Shown here piece by piece: positions 1-11,469 of a DNA stretch of 64,000 bases (the first letter of the stretch is position 1; the number at the start of each line of letters is the position of its first letter). The DNA is taken from the NCBI GenBank assembly GCA_911728435.2, contig OU452198.1:1426001-1490000 (forward strand), read 5' to 3'. The translations under genes and the position numbers were made by a program. The DNA is from Apoderus coryli (taxonomy: Eukaryota > Arthropoda > Insecta > Coleoptera > Attelabidae). The notes beneath the pieces are model-generated. The model saw nothing but the letters and a program-made list of their open reading frames with translations. It was not told the origin of the DNA and searched no databases.

Positions 1-1873
1 CTAATCACCCGGAAAACAAAAACCTAATGGATACAATCACAAGTAAAATCCATCAATGCGCAAAATGCAGTTATCAAACTGTTCGCATAAGTAACCTTAA
101 AAGACATATTATGTTAAATCATAAAGAAATAAGAACAGATTTGTCAAAATTAAATTGTGCACATTGCAACTACACCACTTATCAAAAATGCTATTTAAAA
201 AAACATTTATTAAAACATCGCAATATTAAACCATTTTTTTGTACTATATGTAATAAATATTTTAGTCAAAAAAAGGAAATTGATTCTCATATAGTCACTA
301 ATCACCCGGAAAACAAAAACCTAATGGATACAATCACAAGTAAAATCCATCAATGCGCAAAATGCAGTTATCAAACTGTTCGCATAAGTAACCTTAAAAG
401 ACATATTATGTTAAATCATAAAGAAATAAGAACAGATTTGTCAAAATTAAATTGTGCACATTGCAACTACACCACTTATCAAAAATGCTATTTAAAAAAA
501 CATTTATTAAAACATAGCAATATTAAACCATTTTTTTGTACAATATGTAATAAATATTTTATTGAAAAAAAGCACATTGATTCTCATATACTCAATAATC
601 ATCCGGAAAACAAAAACCTAATGGATACAATAACAAGTAAAATCCATCAATGCCCAAAATGCAGTTATCAAACTGTTAACGTACATAACCTTAAAAGACA
701 TATGTTAAATAAGCATAAACAAATAAGAACAGATTTATCAAAATTGTAATGTGCACATTGCAATTACTCCACTTATAGAAAATGCGATTTAAAAAAACAT
801 TTATTAACACATCGCAATATTAAACCATTTTTTTGTACTATATGTAATAAATATTTTAGTCAAAAAAAGGAAATTGATTCTCATATAGTCACTAATCACC
901 CGGAAAACAAAAACCTAATGGATACAATCACAAGTAAAATCCATCAATGCGCAAAATGCAGTTATCAAACTGTTCGCATAAGTAACCTTAAAAGACATAT
1001 TATGTTAAATCATAAAGAAATAAGAACAGATTTGTCAAAATTAAATTGTGCACATTGCAACTACACCACTTATCAAAAATGCTATTTAAAAAAACATTTA
1101 TTAAAACATAGCAATATTAAACCATTTTTTTGTACAATATGTAATAAATATTTTATTGAAAAAAAGCACATTGATTCTCATATACTCAATAATCATCCGG
1201 AAAACAAAAACCTAATGGATACAATAACAAGTAAAATCCATCAATGCCCAAAATGCAGTTATCAAACTGTTAACGTACATAACCTTAAAAGACATATGTT
1301 AAATAAGCATAAACAAATAAGAACAGATTTATCAAAATTGTAATGTGCACATTGCAATTACTCCACTTATAGAAAATGCGATTTAAAAAAACATTTATTA
1401 ACACATCGCAATATTAAACCATTTTTTTGTACTATATGTAATAAATATTTTAGTCAAAAAAAGGAAATTGATTCTCATATAGTCACTAATCACCCGGAAA
1501 ACAAAAACCTAATGGATACAATAACAACTAAAATCCATCAATGCCCAAAATGCAGTTATCAAACTGTTGTCGTATGTCACCTTAAAAGACATATGTTAAA
1601 TAAGCATAAAGAAATAAGAACAGATTTGCTAAAATTAAATTGTGAACATTGCAATTACACCACATATAGAAATTTCTCTTTAAAAAGACATTTATTAAAA
1701 CATAGCAATATTAAACCATTTTTTTGTACTATATGTAATAAATATTTTAGTCAAAAAAAGGAAATTGATTCTCATATAGTCACTAATCACCCGGAAAACA
1801 AAAACCTAATGGATACAATCACAAGTAAAATCCATCAATGCGCAAAATGCAGTTATCAAACTGTTCGCATAAG
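1..1873 (+). pseudogene. C2H2 zinc-finger tandem array, segment 1 (297-bp three-finger module)
   Basis: A tandem array of a 297-bp (99-codon) module. Modules begin with ATGGATACAAT at 27, 324, 621, 918, 1215, 1512 and 1809; a partial one lies before 27. Each module codes for three C2H2 fingers: type A (CxKCSYQTV, then a helix, H-x4-H), type B (CxHCNYTTY...HLLKH) and type C (PFFCTICNKYF...H-x4-H). Spacing is C-x2-C-x12-H, so these are classical DNA-binding fingers. The reading frame stays open across modules except for a TAA between fingers A and B at 747-749 and 1341-1343. The 594-bp block 324-917 is repeated almost unchanged at 918-1511, so growth was partly by dimers. The array is cut at 1873 by a large insertion and resumes at 13730. 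No start, promoter or exon boundary is visible because it runs off the window. It could be a long finger exon or a decayed one; the repeated stops favour decay. Confidence 0.85.
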
Positions 1874-1903
1874 CAAAGATTAATCTACACAATAGATAGT
1901 CAG
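1874..1903 (+). repeat. Left 30-bp terminal inverted repeat
   Basis: Starts CAAAGATTAATC and matches the inverse of 13700-13729 at all 30 positions. The next bases differ (TCCAATG here, CGTATAT in the inverse of the right end). It directly follows the 7-bp duplication GCATAAG. Confidence 0.9.
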
Positions 1904-2070
1904 TCCAATGCATTAAAATGAGAACATCTCTAAGTATGCCAGCCACTACGTGGCGTAGACTAGCGTGTAAAGCATAGAGCAGTATTGTCACAGCCAGAAA
2001 CCGTTTTGTAGTTTATTAATATCAGAAACAAAACGCAACGTATAACAATTATTTACATCATTTGCAACAG
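1904..2070. other. Non-coding interior of the TIR element, left of the LINE
   Basis: No gene is visible. The last 13 bases (2058-2070, TCATTTGCAACAG) are the left copy of the LINE target-site duplication. Confidence 0.6.
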
Positions 2071-2393
2071 TTTTTTTTTTTTTTTTAATGTTTATTGGCC
2101 TCTTGTCAGAATTGAACGACATACAGCCAGCACTGTAGTCCACTAAAGGTGTGCACTAAAGCACTTCCGGAATCAAGTCCGTGCCTTTTTGTGGATTAAT
2201 TTTGTATAGGATTAAGGCAAACATAGGTTATAACACACTTCTCGCTCAGAGGCGTATCAGAGCATTTCACAATGGGGTGCGCCATGGTGATGGAAATGGA
2301 TTAGGTTAAATGTATATTAAATGACAATGATTGATATGTGCGACGACAAAAAAATGATGTGAAGAAAAAGCGACTACATAATACATACCTCCG

Positions 2394-5300
2394 TCACAAT
2401 TGGATGTCACTGAGTTCCAAGAACTTGACGATTGATTTCAGAGTTGATAACGTAGGATCTGCCACAATGTTACTGATTTGCATAGGCAATTGATACTTTT
2501 TTGACATTTCGTCGTAAAACCATGTGCAATTTCTTTGATTAATTGTACAGCTGAAGAATATATGGTTGAGGTCACCATATTGACCGCAATTACATAATGG
2601 ACTGTCCTTAATTCCTATTTTGTTGAGATGTACCGGTGTTAGACAATGCCCTGTACGAATTCTGCAGAGTGTGGTAATATATTTCCTCTTAATATATTTA
2701 ATATGCCAGTACCACGGTTTAGTTTTGGGTGTAGGTGCCATTATTCTGTAAGATTTCGCCTTATTGTGATCCCAATCTTTGTACATTTGCTGCCAAACAT
2801 GATGTAGTTCTCGCTTAACAATGCAAGCCACCTCCGTCCAATGCAATTTGTTAGGTTGCTGAACATGCTCAGTGTTCCTACTAAGGGCTGCTATTTCGTC
2901 TGCTTTCACGTTACCCTCTATCCCTGAGTGACCAGGTATCCACAATAATTCGATATTACAATTATGAACCTTTGCTAAAATTATTTCATATCGGGTGCTC
3001 AGTGTAATGTAGTCTGATTTTGTAGATATTTTATTAGCCACAATCCTCTGTAAAGCACTGTGTGAATCTGTACAAATGAGTAATCTATTTGTGTGTGGTG
3101 CAATCAACCTGATTGCCTCCCTTACCGCTAGCGTCTCCGCTGTACATATTTGCGTATTGTCCGTTATTCTTCTACCTTGTTTAATGTCGAGTGGTGCACA
3201 GTATATGCCTATACTGCTAGTGTTTTCAGACTTAGAGGCATCTGTGAAGGCCACCGTATAGTTGGGGAATTTATGATTTATTAAATATCTGAAATGTTGC
3301 TGAGCATCGATGTCCTTTTTCTTTAAACCAGAATGATGATATTGTATCAAACTAGTTTGCATCTCATAAGAAAATTCATAACATGGTCTATTTTCTGATC
3401 TATATAAGTCATGATAAAATTGTAACATATGGTCCATAGCTTCCACCAAAGATGGAGCAGGTTTTCTTCTCCAATAATTCAGCCCACCGTTGAAAAACTC
3501 GTACAACTGCAAAATTAAGGTGGCTATTTTGCTATTAGATAAAGCCAAGCTATTGCCAACGAATTTAACACACAGCCAATCTCGTCTGATTTTCAGCGGC
3601 ATTTCTGCTGCTTCTGACAACAGTGCATTAATAGGGGTGGATCTCATACAACCATTAATCAGTCTAAGCGCTTGGTAATGTATTTTATTAAGTTTATTCC
3701 AGTTAGCTTTACTTGTATGTAATATTGCTTGGCATCCATATTCTAAGTGTGATCTAATTATGCCATTGTATATTGTGTTCAAAGTCTTCGGGTCAGCTCC
3801 CCACCAAGTTCGAGTGATTGATTTCATCACATTAATACCTCGTATTGCTTTGTTAACGCAGTAGTCAATGTGCTTAGTCCATCTCATATGTTCATCAAAC
3901 CACGCACCCAGGTACTTAAATTCAGTTACATAATTTATAGGGTCATTGTTTATACTGATTGGTTGTGGTTTTGTTCGTCTATGACCCTTCGAAAATACCA
4001 TTGCTTTAGATTTACCAATGTTGATGAGCATGTTTCTGTCAAACATCCATCTATGAATATTGGTCAATGTCCGATTAATATCTACCACCGCACAATGAAC
4101 GTGATCTGCAACACAAATTAGCACCAGGTCATCCACATACTGCAGCAATTGAACTTGGCCTTGAACTTCATTTTTAAGTGATGTCATGTAGATGTTAAAA
4201 AGCAATGGACTCAACGGCGACCCCTGTGCCAATCCCGTAGTGGTTGTTCTTGGTCCCACTAATTCACCTGTATTGGGAGATCTTATATATAAATGTCTTT
4301 CAATTAATATATTGTTGATAAGTTTTATAATATCAGAGTTAATGTTCAAGTCATTCATGCTTCTGAGTAATTTATTTATGTTGACCCTATCAAATGCTGC
4401 CGTAAGGTCCAGAAAGACCACTATCGCTACTTTATTTATGCTAAATGCATTATAGATGTTAATGGATAATGAAGTGATGTTTTGCACAATACCTGTACCT
4501 TTCCTACATCCATTTTGGAAGTCATCGAATGTCTTTTGTTGTTCCATTATGTATTCCAAGCGGTTTTTGATCAGGCTTTCAATTGTTTTCGCCACGCATG
4601 AGGTGAGAGCTAACGCCCGGTAACTCTGGAATTGTTCCGGATTTTTACCTTGTTTTAGTTGTGGAATAATTATGTACTTTCTCCATTCCATCGGTATGTT
4701 TTGTCCATTCAGTATTTCGTTGTAAATATCAAGTAGGTTTTGTTTAGCTGTGTATGAAAGGTTTTTAAGCATATTAACTGTAATATTGTCGTGTCCTGGT
4801 GCTTTTTCTTTTTTAAATTGTAGCACAAGTTGTAATTCCTGCATAATGAAAGGTTTACTGCTATGAGTGTTATTATATGGCAAATTTTCAGGTTCCCCAT
4901 CAATTTGCATGCTGCATAAATCCACAAGCATGTCTTTGATCCACTGTTCTGAGTTCGTTTTTAGTTGATGATGTTTTGGTATGCTAAATTTCTTGACTAT
5001 CTGCCATATCTTGGCTATAGGTGTTTCTCTATTGAGAGTGTGACAAAATTCCTTGAATTTGCTTTTCATTGTTTTCCTGACATGTCTTCTGGCTTTAGCA
5101 GCGATTTTCTTATAATTTAAATAGTTCTCTTCACTGATATTATTTAAATATATTTTCAATTTGTTAGCTCTATCAACACACACTTCTTGGCAAGAAGGGT
5201 CCCACCACGCTGGTTTACTGATGGTGCGTTTCATACCTATATTAATCGTTGTCCTTGGTATACTCATTTCTGCTGCTTTATCAATTCGATCTATGAGTTG

Positions 5301-6077
5301 TATATAATTACTTTCGCCATATTTATCTGTATATGTTTCATATTTCTTCCAATCTGCTTTACTAGTCTTCCACCTCTTTATAGGGAAGTTTGTTGTCGTT
5401 TTTGGCATATCCTTATTATTGGGTGTGAATTGACATATGGTGGGGATGTGGTCGCTCATACCTGGATCATCGTGGGTTGACCAATTACAACTCTTAGCCA
5501 AGTTCGCCGTACACAAAGCAATATCACAACAACTGGTACCACCTGGTTTAATCCTGGTAGGTAACCCAGTGTTCAAGAAAACAAAGTTTTCATTGTCCAT
5601 AGCGTCCAACAAATTTCTACCTCTCGTATTTGTGATGTATGAACCCCATGCTGTATGTTGTGCGTTGAAGTCGCCCATTATAATAGTTGGTCCAGGAACT
5701 TGTTGGAGTAATTGTATATAGTCTGCAATCGAGTGGACATAATTAGGTGGAGAATATACAGTGGCAATTGTTATATTGTATGTCTTAATGGCTAGGACTT
5801 GCATATTACCTTGCAGTATTGTTTGGTCTATAGGATGGATGTCATGTGCGTGCGCATTATTGATAACACATGCTATTCCCCCATATCCATCGATACGGTC
5901 TTGTCTAATAATAGTGTGGAACGGAAGGTGAAATTGGGTGTCATTTTTCAGAAATGTTTCGTTTAGTAGTAATATATCCGGCTTTTCCGATTCTAGCAAT
6001 AGTTTAAGCTTGATAAGGTTTGCTTTGATACTTCTTATGTTCCATTGCATGATTTTAAGATTAGTAAAATTCCTCAT
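2394..6077 (-). CDS. LINE ORF2: endonuclease, reverse transcriptase, RNase H
   Basis: A 1,227-residue polyprotein that nicks target DNA and copies the LINE RNA. At the N-terminus is an APE-type endonuclease with the expected motifs MQWNIRSI, LLNETFL, GDFNAQHTAWG and MSDHIPT. The central reverse transcriptase has FLDLTAAFD, GLAQGSPLSPLLFN and the catalytic LLQYVDDLVLI. The C-terminal RNase H has FTDASKS, TAETLAVREA, CTDSHSAL and GHSGIEGNVKADE, so all four acidic positions are present. A cysteine/histidine tail (CNCGQYGDLNHIFFSC) follows. An RNase H in ORF2 points to the I/LOA/R1 group rather than CR1 or L1. No stop or frameshift is seen. The start used, MRNFTNLK, overlaps the end of ORF1, so translation probably depends on reinitiation. 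Confidence 0.93.
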   Translation of the reverse strand: MRNFTNLKIMQWNIRSIKANLIKLKLLLESEKPDILLLNETFLKNDTQFHLPFHTIIRQDRIDGYGGIACVINNAHAHDIHPIDQTILQGNMQVLAIKTYNITIATVYSPPNYVHSIADYIQLLQQVPGPTIIMGDFNAQHTAWGSYITNTRGRNLLDAMDNENFVFLNTGLPTRIKPGGTSCCDIALCTANLAKSCNWSTHDDPGMSDHIPTICQFTPNNKDMPKTTTNFPIKRWKTSKADWKKYETYTDKYGESNYIQLIDRIDKAAEMSIPRTTINIGMKRTISKPAWWDPSCQEVCVDRANKLKIYLNNISEENYLNYKKIAAKARRHVRKTMKSKFKEFCHTLNRETPIAKIWQIVKKFSIPKHHQLKTNSEQWIKDMLVDLCSMQIDGEPENLPYNNTHSSKPFIMQELQLVLQFKKEKAPGHDNITVNMLKNLSYTAKQNLLDIYNEILNGQNIPMEWRKYIIIPQLKQGKNPEQFQSYRALALTSCVAKTIESLIKNRLEYIMEQQKTFDDFQNGCRKGTGIVQNITSLSINIYNAFSINKVAIVVFLDLTAAFDRVNINKLLRSMNDLNINSDIIKLINNILIERHLYIRSPNTGELVGPRTTTTGLAQGSPLSPLLFNIYMTSLKNEVQGQVQLLQYVDDLVLICVADHVHCAVVDINRTLTNIHRWMFDRNMLINIGKSKAMVFSKGHRRTKPQPISINNDPINYVTEFKYLGAWFDEHMRWTKHIDYCVNKAIRGINVMKSITRTWWGADPKTLNTIYNGIIRSHLEYGCQAILHTSKANWNKLNKIHYQALRLINGCMRSTPINALLSEAAEMPLKIRRDWLCVKFVGNSLALSNSKIATLILQLYEFFNGGLNYWRRKPAPSLVEAMDHMLQFYHDLYRSENRPCYEFSYEMQTSLIQYHHSGLKKKDIDAQQHFRYLINHKFPNYTVAFTDASKSENTSSIGIYCAPLDIKQGRRITDNTQICTAETLAVREAIRLIAPHTNRLLICTDSHSALQRIVANKISTKSDYITLSTRYEIILAKVHNCNIELLWIPGHSGIEGNVKADEIAALSRNTEHVQQPNKLHWTEVACIVKRELHHVWQQMYKDWDHNKAKSYRIMAPTPKTKPWYWHIKYIKRKYITTLCRIRTGHCLTPVHLNKIGIKDSPLCNCGQYGDLNHIFFSCTINQRNCTWFYDEMSKKYQLPMQISNIVADPTLSTLKSIVKFLELSDIQL

Positions 6078-7380
6078 CGGTGGGTGGAATGATACTGTCT
6101 TGTGTTTGATCGAAATCGGAGCTATAAGTATGTGCTAGGTTGTTCATCTCTTTTCTTAGTTGTGGGTCATTTGCGTAGCTAGTTTGACTGATTATGTTGT
6201 TAATTAATTGATTCAGGTCAACAATATCCAAATTTTGTGGCTCGTCTGATTCCAGGTTATGGTTCTGTGGAGTGTTTAATGACAGTGGAGGCGATCTATT
6301 AGGTGTTCTAGTGGGTTGAGGAAATAATTGTTCTCGGTGCTCTATTCTATCATATCCCTGAGTTGGCGACGATGGTTTGCGTTTCCTGGGAGAGGCTATC
6401 ATACTGTATGTTGGTGTAACTCTATTTGCGTTCGTGTAATGTCTTCTTTCGTGAATTTGAACAACTGTATTTATTTGATTGGGTTTGACTTTAAGTTGTG
6501 GATATTCTAATGGCGTTTTAGTATATGTTTGATTATTAGGTTTGTTGTTTATTGGCGGAAATCTTTCTTTGGCTTCCATATATGATATGTTTTCAAAAGA
6601 CATTGTTTGTTTTATACTTTTTTGTCTTTCATATTCAGGGCATTTTTTGTCGTTAGCCTTATGATCCCGACTACAAAATATACATTTAGGCGGTGATTGA
6701 CAATCCTCCTCCTTATGTTCTTGAGCACAATTTGGACAGCGTATTTTACTTCTACATTGTTTAGTGTTATGGCCATATCTTAAACAGTTGCTGCATTGCT
6801 GCACTGGGCTTATGTATACATACACTTTGGTCTTGTAGTAAGCAATATCAACCTCTTTGGGAATTAACTTTCCTTGGAATGTAACAACCATAGATTCAGT
6901 TGGTGAATATACAACTTGGTCATTATTAACTATTCTTCTATTCAGTCTTCTGACTGCCAAAATTGGGGCTGATGCTTTAGCTTCGTTCAGTACTTCTTGG
7001 TCCGTCATATCAGTTGGAATTCCTCTAATTACACCTTTTGATGTAACAAGGCTTGTTGGAATGTATGTTTCAAATTTATATTTTTCAATTATCTCGTGTT
7101 TCATAAATTCGTTTGCCGCTTTGGATGTTGAGAATTCGATGCCTAACCGGTTTTTTCCTTTTTTTGAAATGCTTACTGCTCCATTTACATTGTTATTTTT
7201 AAGAATTCGACCCAACTTTATTGGGTGTAAGTTTCCTACATTTTGATCTTGGCTTTCTAGTATAATTAGATATGGTGGAGTGTCACAATATCTATAATGA
7301 TTAATCACAAGTCTATTTGGTATAACATTTGTACTAACAGAGGGGAGCCCTGATGGGCCCCCCTCCGGAAACATATTCAT
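6061..7380 (-). CDS. LINE ORF1: Gag-like RNA-binding protein with CCHC knuckles
   Basis: A 439-residue protein that would package the LINE RNA. The middle has three consecutive zinc knuckles: CSNCLRYGHNTKQC (C-x2-C-x4-H-x4-C), CPNCAQEHKEEDC and CIFCSRDHKANDKKC. The region before them (about residues 25-190) resembles the RRM-like portion of insect LINE Gag proteins. The C-terminal third is rich in proline, asparagine and glutamine. It begins with MNMFPEGGPSG and ends inside the ORF2 start. The frame is intact. Confidence 0.9.
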   Translation of the reverse strand: MNMFPEGGPSGLPSVSTNVIPNRLVINHYRYCDTPPYLIILESQDQNVGNLHPIKLGRILKNNNVNGAVSISKKGKNRLGIEFSTSKAANEFMKHEIIEKYKFETYIPTSLVTSKGVIRGIPTDMTDQEVLNEAKASAPILAVRRLNRRIVNNDQVVYSPTESMVVTFQGKLIPKEVDIAYYKTKVYVYISPVQQCSNCLRYGHNTKQCRSKIRCPNCAQEHKEEDCQSPPKCIFCSRDHKANDKKCPEYERQKSIKQTMSFENISYMEAKERFPPINNKPNNQTYTKTPLEYPQLKVKPNQINTVVQIHERRHYTNANRVTPTYSMIASPRKRKPSSPTQGYDRIEHREQLFPQPTRTPNRSPPLSLNTPQNHNLESDEPQNLDIVDLNQLINNIISQTSYANDPQLRKEMNNLAHTYSSDFDQTQDSIIPPTDEEFY

Positions 7381-7634
7381 TAATTAACAACTATAGGAGT
7401 GTTCTAATGCGTTCAATGTATTGAGAATTGAGGTTAGGAAGAATGTGGATGTTATGAATTGATTTATTACACCAATAAGGCACGGACTTACCGCGATTCC
7501 TACTTGTAATTACTTTCTCGTAACTTTTATAATATTTATTAGTATGATCACTAAGATTATTATACTTTTCACTAACTATTTCCCGCACAATCGAAATTAG
7601 CGTCTTTCACTCTTGGTGACAATCGGCCATTTTT

Positions 7635-8590
7635 TCATTTGCAACAGTTATGCACCGACAATGCTGTATTGTCAGAGAGAGAGATTGATGAAATTCTGTA
7701 TTAATCTGGAGGGGATACGTAGGGAGGGTAGAAAAAAAAAAACAAGCGAATGTGGTGTGTGTCGTGCTGTTGCCGATTCGTCGGTAAAAGAAACACACAG
7801 GGTGATTTATTACAAGTACTGTATTGAAATAAAAGCCTTATCTCTATGAATTAAATTTAATATAATAATATTTAATCCATGTCATACATGTTTCAAGACT
7901 AGACCAGTCCCATGATCAGTGGCGAACAATCATTAAATGAAAAGCTTTTAGATAGAAACATACTTCTGGCTCCATTGTAATAATTTGTTGATGTATATAA
8001 AAAAATCTAAATATCTAAAAGCTAAAAGCTTTTGATTTAATTATTGCTCGCCACTGTTTATGGGACTGGTCTAGTCTTGAAACATGTTGTATGGCATGGA
8101 TTAATGATTATTAGGTATATTAAATTTATTTCGTGGATATTAGACTTTTATACCAATACCGAAATCAAGTAGGTATTAATGTACATTATTCTTTGTCAAA
8201 ATTATAACTCCACTTAAGAATTGACTAGATACTTTTTCAATTTATTACATATATTTTAAATATTTCACGTAGACAATGTGGCAAAGATGTAACAAGATTG
8301 TTGTAGATCTTATAATACCTATAATAAAAAAATTATCAGTGCTACCTATATTATATTAGGTATACATATTATGGTTGTTTTCATACCTACTGATTTTGTT
8401 TTGAAGAGAATTACCTAATATATTAAATTAAATTTAATCTTTGGCTGCGTAGTTATTTTTTTTGTGAATATTTTTTAACTTATTTTGTGTTTTTCTAATT
8501 TTAGACTAATTATATTATTTTGTGTTGTGTTTTTTTTTTATTTGAGAAACTTCCTAGTTAGTGACTAAATAATTTTTGTGTTTTGTGAAA
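7635..8590. repeat. Interior of the TIR element with a foldback repeat
   Basis: Holds no convincing gene. About 7855-7950 and 8020-8130 are inverted copies of each other: the left arm reads CATGTTTCAAGACTAGACC then GTGGCGAACAATCA, and the right arm carries the inverse (GGTCTAGTCTTGAAACATG). The arms are separated by about 70 bp. This is a foldback MITE-like sequence. The rest is AT-rich and shows nothing recognisable. Confidence 0.6.
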
Positions 8591-8732
8591 ATGGAAAGAA
8601 ACAATTCGAAATTAAGTCGTAACCAATGTGCTTTTCGAAATTGTAACAACAGTTACAGAAACAATCGAGAGGTACATTTCTTTCGATTTCCTAAAGAAGA
8701 AGATCGATGCAGAAAATGGGTTATAAATTCAG
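8591..8732 (+). CDS. THAP-domain first exon (partial gene)
   Basis: ATG at 8591 opens 47 codons that end at a good donor (AG/GTATAAG, 8732/8733). The peptide has C-AFRN-C, HFFRFPKEEDRCRKW and ends INSG. This is the first half of a THAP zinc finger: a C-x4-C pair, then the conserved F-x-F-P and W. The second half (C-x2-H and AVP motif) was not found downstream, where a piggyBac remnant begins at 9022. THAP domains begin P-element transposases and also occur in host DNA-binding proteins. Because it lies inside the 30-bp-TIR element, it may be the 5' exon of that element's own transposase. Confidence 0.6.
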
Positions 8733-9021
8733 GTATAAGTTCCACTTTATAGGTTTAGGTACTTAAATTTTACTTCTTTTTAATGTTTCTTCGGGTAAAT
8801 AATAAGTTCGGTAGGAATAGGGCTTTGGGTATCAAACAAAAAAGATAGAAAATAGAAATTTGACATAGGGGTAGTTCTAAGCATTTACAAGTTTGTGACG
8901 TGTAGCGATTTTCGATGCCGCCCCCGGAGGTATACATGAGGGCGGCGCAATGCCGTTTTAAATATCTCGTTTCGCTTTCTTGGAAAATAAAAAATTATAA
9001 CTGATAACTGACACTTAGTAC
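8733..9021. other. Non-coding interior, no recognised feature
   Basis: Contains a GC-richer stretch (about 8915-8950, GCCGCCCCCGG then GGGCGGCG) but no gene. It would be the first intron of the THAP exon if that gene continued. Confidence 0.4.
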
Positions 9022-10330
9022 TTAACCCATTAATCCCCAACGTTGCGTAAACGAAACATTTTTAAAATTTTTTTTTCCAATGTGCCAGTAAAAAAAATAC
9101 TTTTTTGTTGCTACAATTTTTTCAAAATACAACAAAGACTTTACGTTTTAAGAAATATGTCGACAGAGTTAAGATATTTATTTTGTGCGAATTTATGAAC
9201 TCGCAACATTTTGAGATTTATCATTTCATATATTCGTCAATCTATTTGTCTGACACAGAAACGGATGAGATATTTCAAATTATGGATTTAGATTCCCATG
9301 ATCTTTAGTAAAAAGGGCGTTATATGATATTTTACAAAACATGTATAGTTTTTGCATATCGGATCATTTTTCCTAATGTTGCGTATACGCAACGTTGGGA
9401 ATTCCGGTAAGAAGGCGCCATAATGTCGCGCCCTTCGCTGACCCACAATTAGGTAGCATTTATTTTGTTTCTTATATAATTTGTGTGTGATTCTTCTTAG
9501 TGAGTGTCAACAAAGATACTAAGTTATAATTATTGTGATTTAAAATTATATTATATATAAAATATAAAGTGAAGCTCTGGAAAATATTGACTTGAAGTAA
9601 GTGATAATTATGGTTCTGTTTGTTAATTTTTTTTTAAATAATTTGTTTGGTTATAATGATGTCTTGGAAAAACAGAATGCCTTAGTTATCTGCTGAGCTT
9701 TTAGCTATATTGGAGGAGGATGAGGATTTACTGCAGACTGATACCGTGGATGCAGTATATATTCCGCCACCCGTAGATGCACTTACAGACGAAGAGGAGC
9801 TTGACGAAAATATATGTGAAAACGTTGAAGATTTATCAGATGTTGCGGGGACCTACGAAATACACGCAAATTTGCCTGATACTTCTGAAGCCTTAGATGA
9901 TGAATCTTTACCGTCAAATTCAAAAAAAGCAAAACTATGTGCAAAAAATATAAAAATGAAGTCGAAGAAAACTCTACCGAAGTGGAGAAAAGAGACCCCA
10001 ATATATACAACAGGACCACATAATGAAGAAAATAATATCTTGGAACAAATTGAAAACAGAGTTTGTGGAAAAAGCCCTTTTGAAGTTTTTTCCTTGTACT
10101 TCAGTGACGAAGTTTGGGAAAAAATAATATATTATACTCGTAGAAGAAAATATGCTCACGACAATAATAGGCATTCATTTGATATTGATAAAACAAGCCT
10201 AAAGCGATTTTTCGGCATACTCATTTTTTCGGGATACCATACGGTTACCAGCTACAAAACTCTATTGGTCAAAAGACAACAAAGCAAGAAGAAGATGCTG
10301 ACAGTGTAAAAACAACACAATATACATGTG
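9022..10330 (+). mobile_element. Truncated piggyBac-type transposon
   Basis: Begins TTAACCCATTAATCCCCAAC, which fits the TTAA target plus CCC start of piggyBac ends. A near-inverse motif, CGCAACGTTGGG, recurs at about 9385. It contains a decayed transposase frame (9650-10310). No matching right end with GGGTTAA was found, so the 3' part is lost. Confidence 0.6.
9665..10309 (+). pseudogene. piggyBac transposase, N-terminal fragment with stop and frameshift
   Basis: The longest open part (from 9710) codes for an acidic N-terminus (VDALTDEEELDEN), a basic stretch, then ENRVCGKSPFEVFSLYFSDE and a following helix. This matches the beginning of piggyBac/PGBD transposase domains. The frame can be extended upstream to an ATG near 9679, but a TAG at 9683-9685 breaks it. 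Near 10255 the expected YWSKDNKARR continues in another frame and then stops. The DDD catalytic core is absent. It is a dead fragment. Confidence 0.75.
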
Positions 10331-11469
10331 TGCTAAATTTAAGGTGCATCTTCACACAAACTATTTTGAAATATTCGAACTCGGAGTATAAAGTGTGGAA
10401 ACCCCTGTATATCCGAAAATAATCGTTATTTTGAAAAAATGTTTAAAGAAAAGTTATTGGGTATAATTTCTGGCACAACCTCCTGATGTTCAATTTTTTA
10501 TAGCGTTAACAGCTTTGTTGCTATGGCAACCAACTTTGTTTTTTTAAATGACATGGTATATTTTTCTTTTCATTTTTAGGTAGACAATTTATTTCTGGAT
10601 ACGACGATCTTAAATTTTTATAGGGTTACATTGGAAAATAATTGAGGAAAACTGTTTTATAAAACAATCATGTTCTTCGTTTACAGTTCATTAAAACTAA
10701 ATTTTTATAAGACTTGCCATGGAAAACATTGTAGCTGTCAATTGAAAATACTTGTAAAATAAAATACGAACAAATAAAAATTTAATTCAAAAAACCATTA
10801 GAAAGAAAATGGAATCCAACAACCTAATATTAAAAACTAGTCCAACATATGTTGAAAATGTTGTCCGTTGATATTTGCGCACAATTGGAGTCTCCTTTCA
10901 AATGAATTTCTTACTTTTACTGACATGACAGGTAATATTCTTCTAGATTCTCCAATAACTTTATACCTATTCTGTTTTTAATAATTTCACCACAGATCTT
11001 TGAGAAATATCGAAATTATTATCGGAGTCAAAAAAATTTATTAACAAAATTTATATGTTTTTTATGTTATTCGGTAATGAAAAATATATGTTTCCATTAA
11101 GAAAAAAACGAGTTGACCTTGAGATAACCTTGAAACGGTTGACAAACTCGCCAATGGGTGCCACCATTGTTTTTCCCCCACAATAGCAAACATCTTTTAT
11201 TTGAACTTGTATAACATGTATAATATGTAATTTAAATCCATTGATATGCTCTTTGTACAATATATTTTTGAAGAGTTAACATGAAAACATGGCTTTTCCA
11301 CTGATACACCCAAGTTTTTAAGGCTGATTGGTTTTTCATTGATCGCATATAATAGCAACCATTTTTAATCCGCATTCTATAAGAATTTTTATAGCCGCCT
11401 CTAAAATATACTTTAAATAAACATGATTAATAGTAATGAATTGCTTGCTACATAATGTAACAAGACAAT
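10310..11469 (-). mobile_element. Mariner-type (DDE_3) remnant
   Basis: On the minus strand, 10945 down to the stop at 10837-10839 reads RILPVMSVKVRNSFERRL followed by QLCANINGQHFQHMLD and stop. This is the typical C-terminus of insect DDE_3 transposases (RL..C....G.HF.H.L). No upstream catalytic motifs could be read. CCCTGTATAT-like motifs flank the region (about 10405 and 12285). The remainder of this stretch shows no gene. Confidence 0.5.

Larger units (their letters stand above)
2071..7634 (-). mobile_element. Full-length non-LTR retrotransposon (I-group-like LINE)
   Basis: The element lies on the minus strand. It has a 5' UTR (7381-7634), ORF1, an ORF2 that overlaps ORF1 by 17 bases, a 3' UTR (2087-2393) with an AATAAA-type signal, and a poly(A) tail seen as T's at 2071-2086. 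The 13-bp sequence TCATTTGCAACAG occurs at 2058-2070 and 7635-7647, directly outside both ends; this is the target-site duplication expected of target-primed reverse transcription. Both ORFs are open from start to stop and the poly(A) is clean, so the insertion is young and may still be mobile. It sits inside the 11.86-kb TIR element and is therefore younger than it. Clade placement (I, LOA or R1 group) rests on ORF2 domain content. Confidence 0.9.

Noticed and set aside
9105..9308. 67-codon frame as a gene
   Set aside because: Lies in the piggyBac 5' region, with no domain and no splice support.
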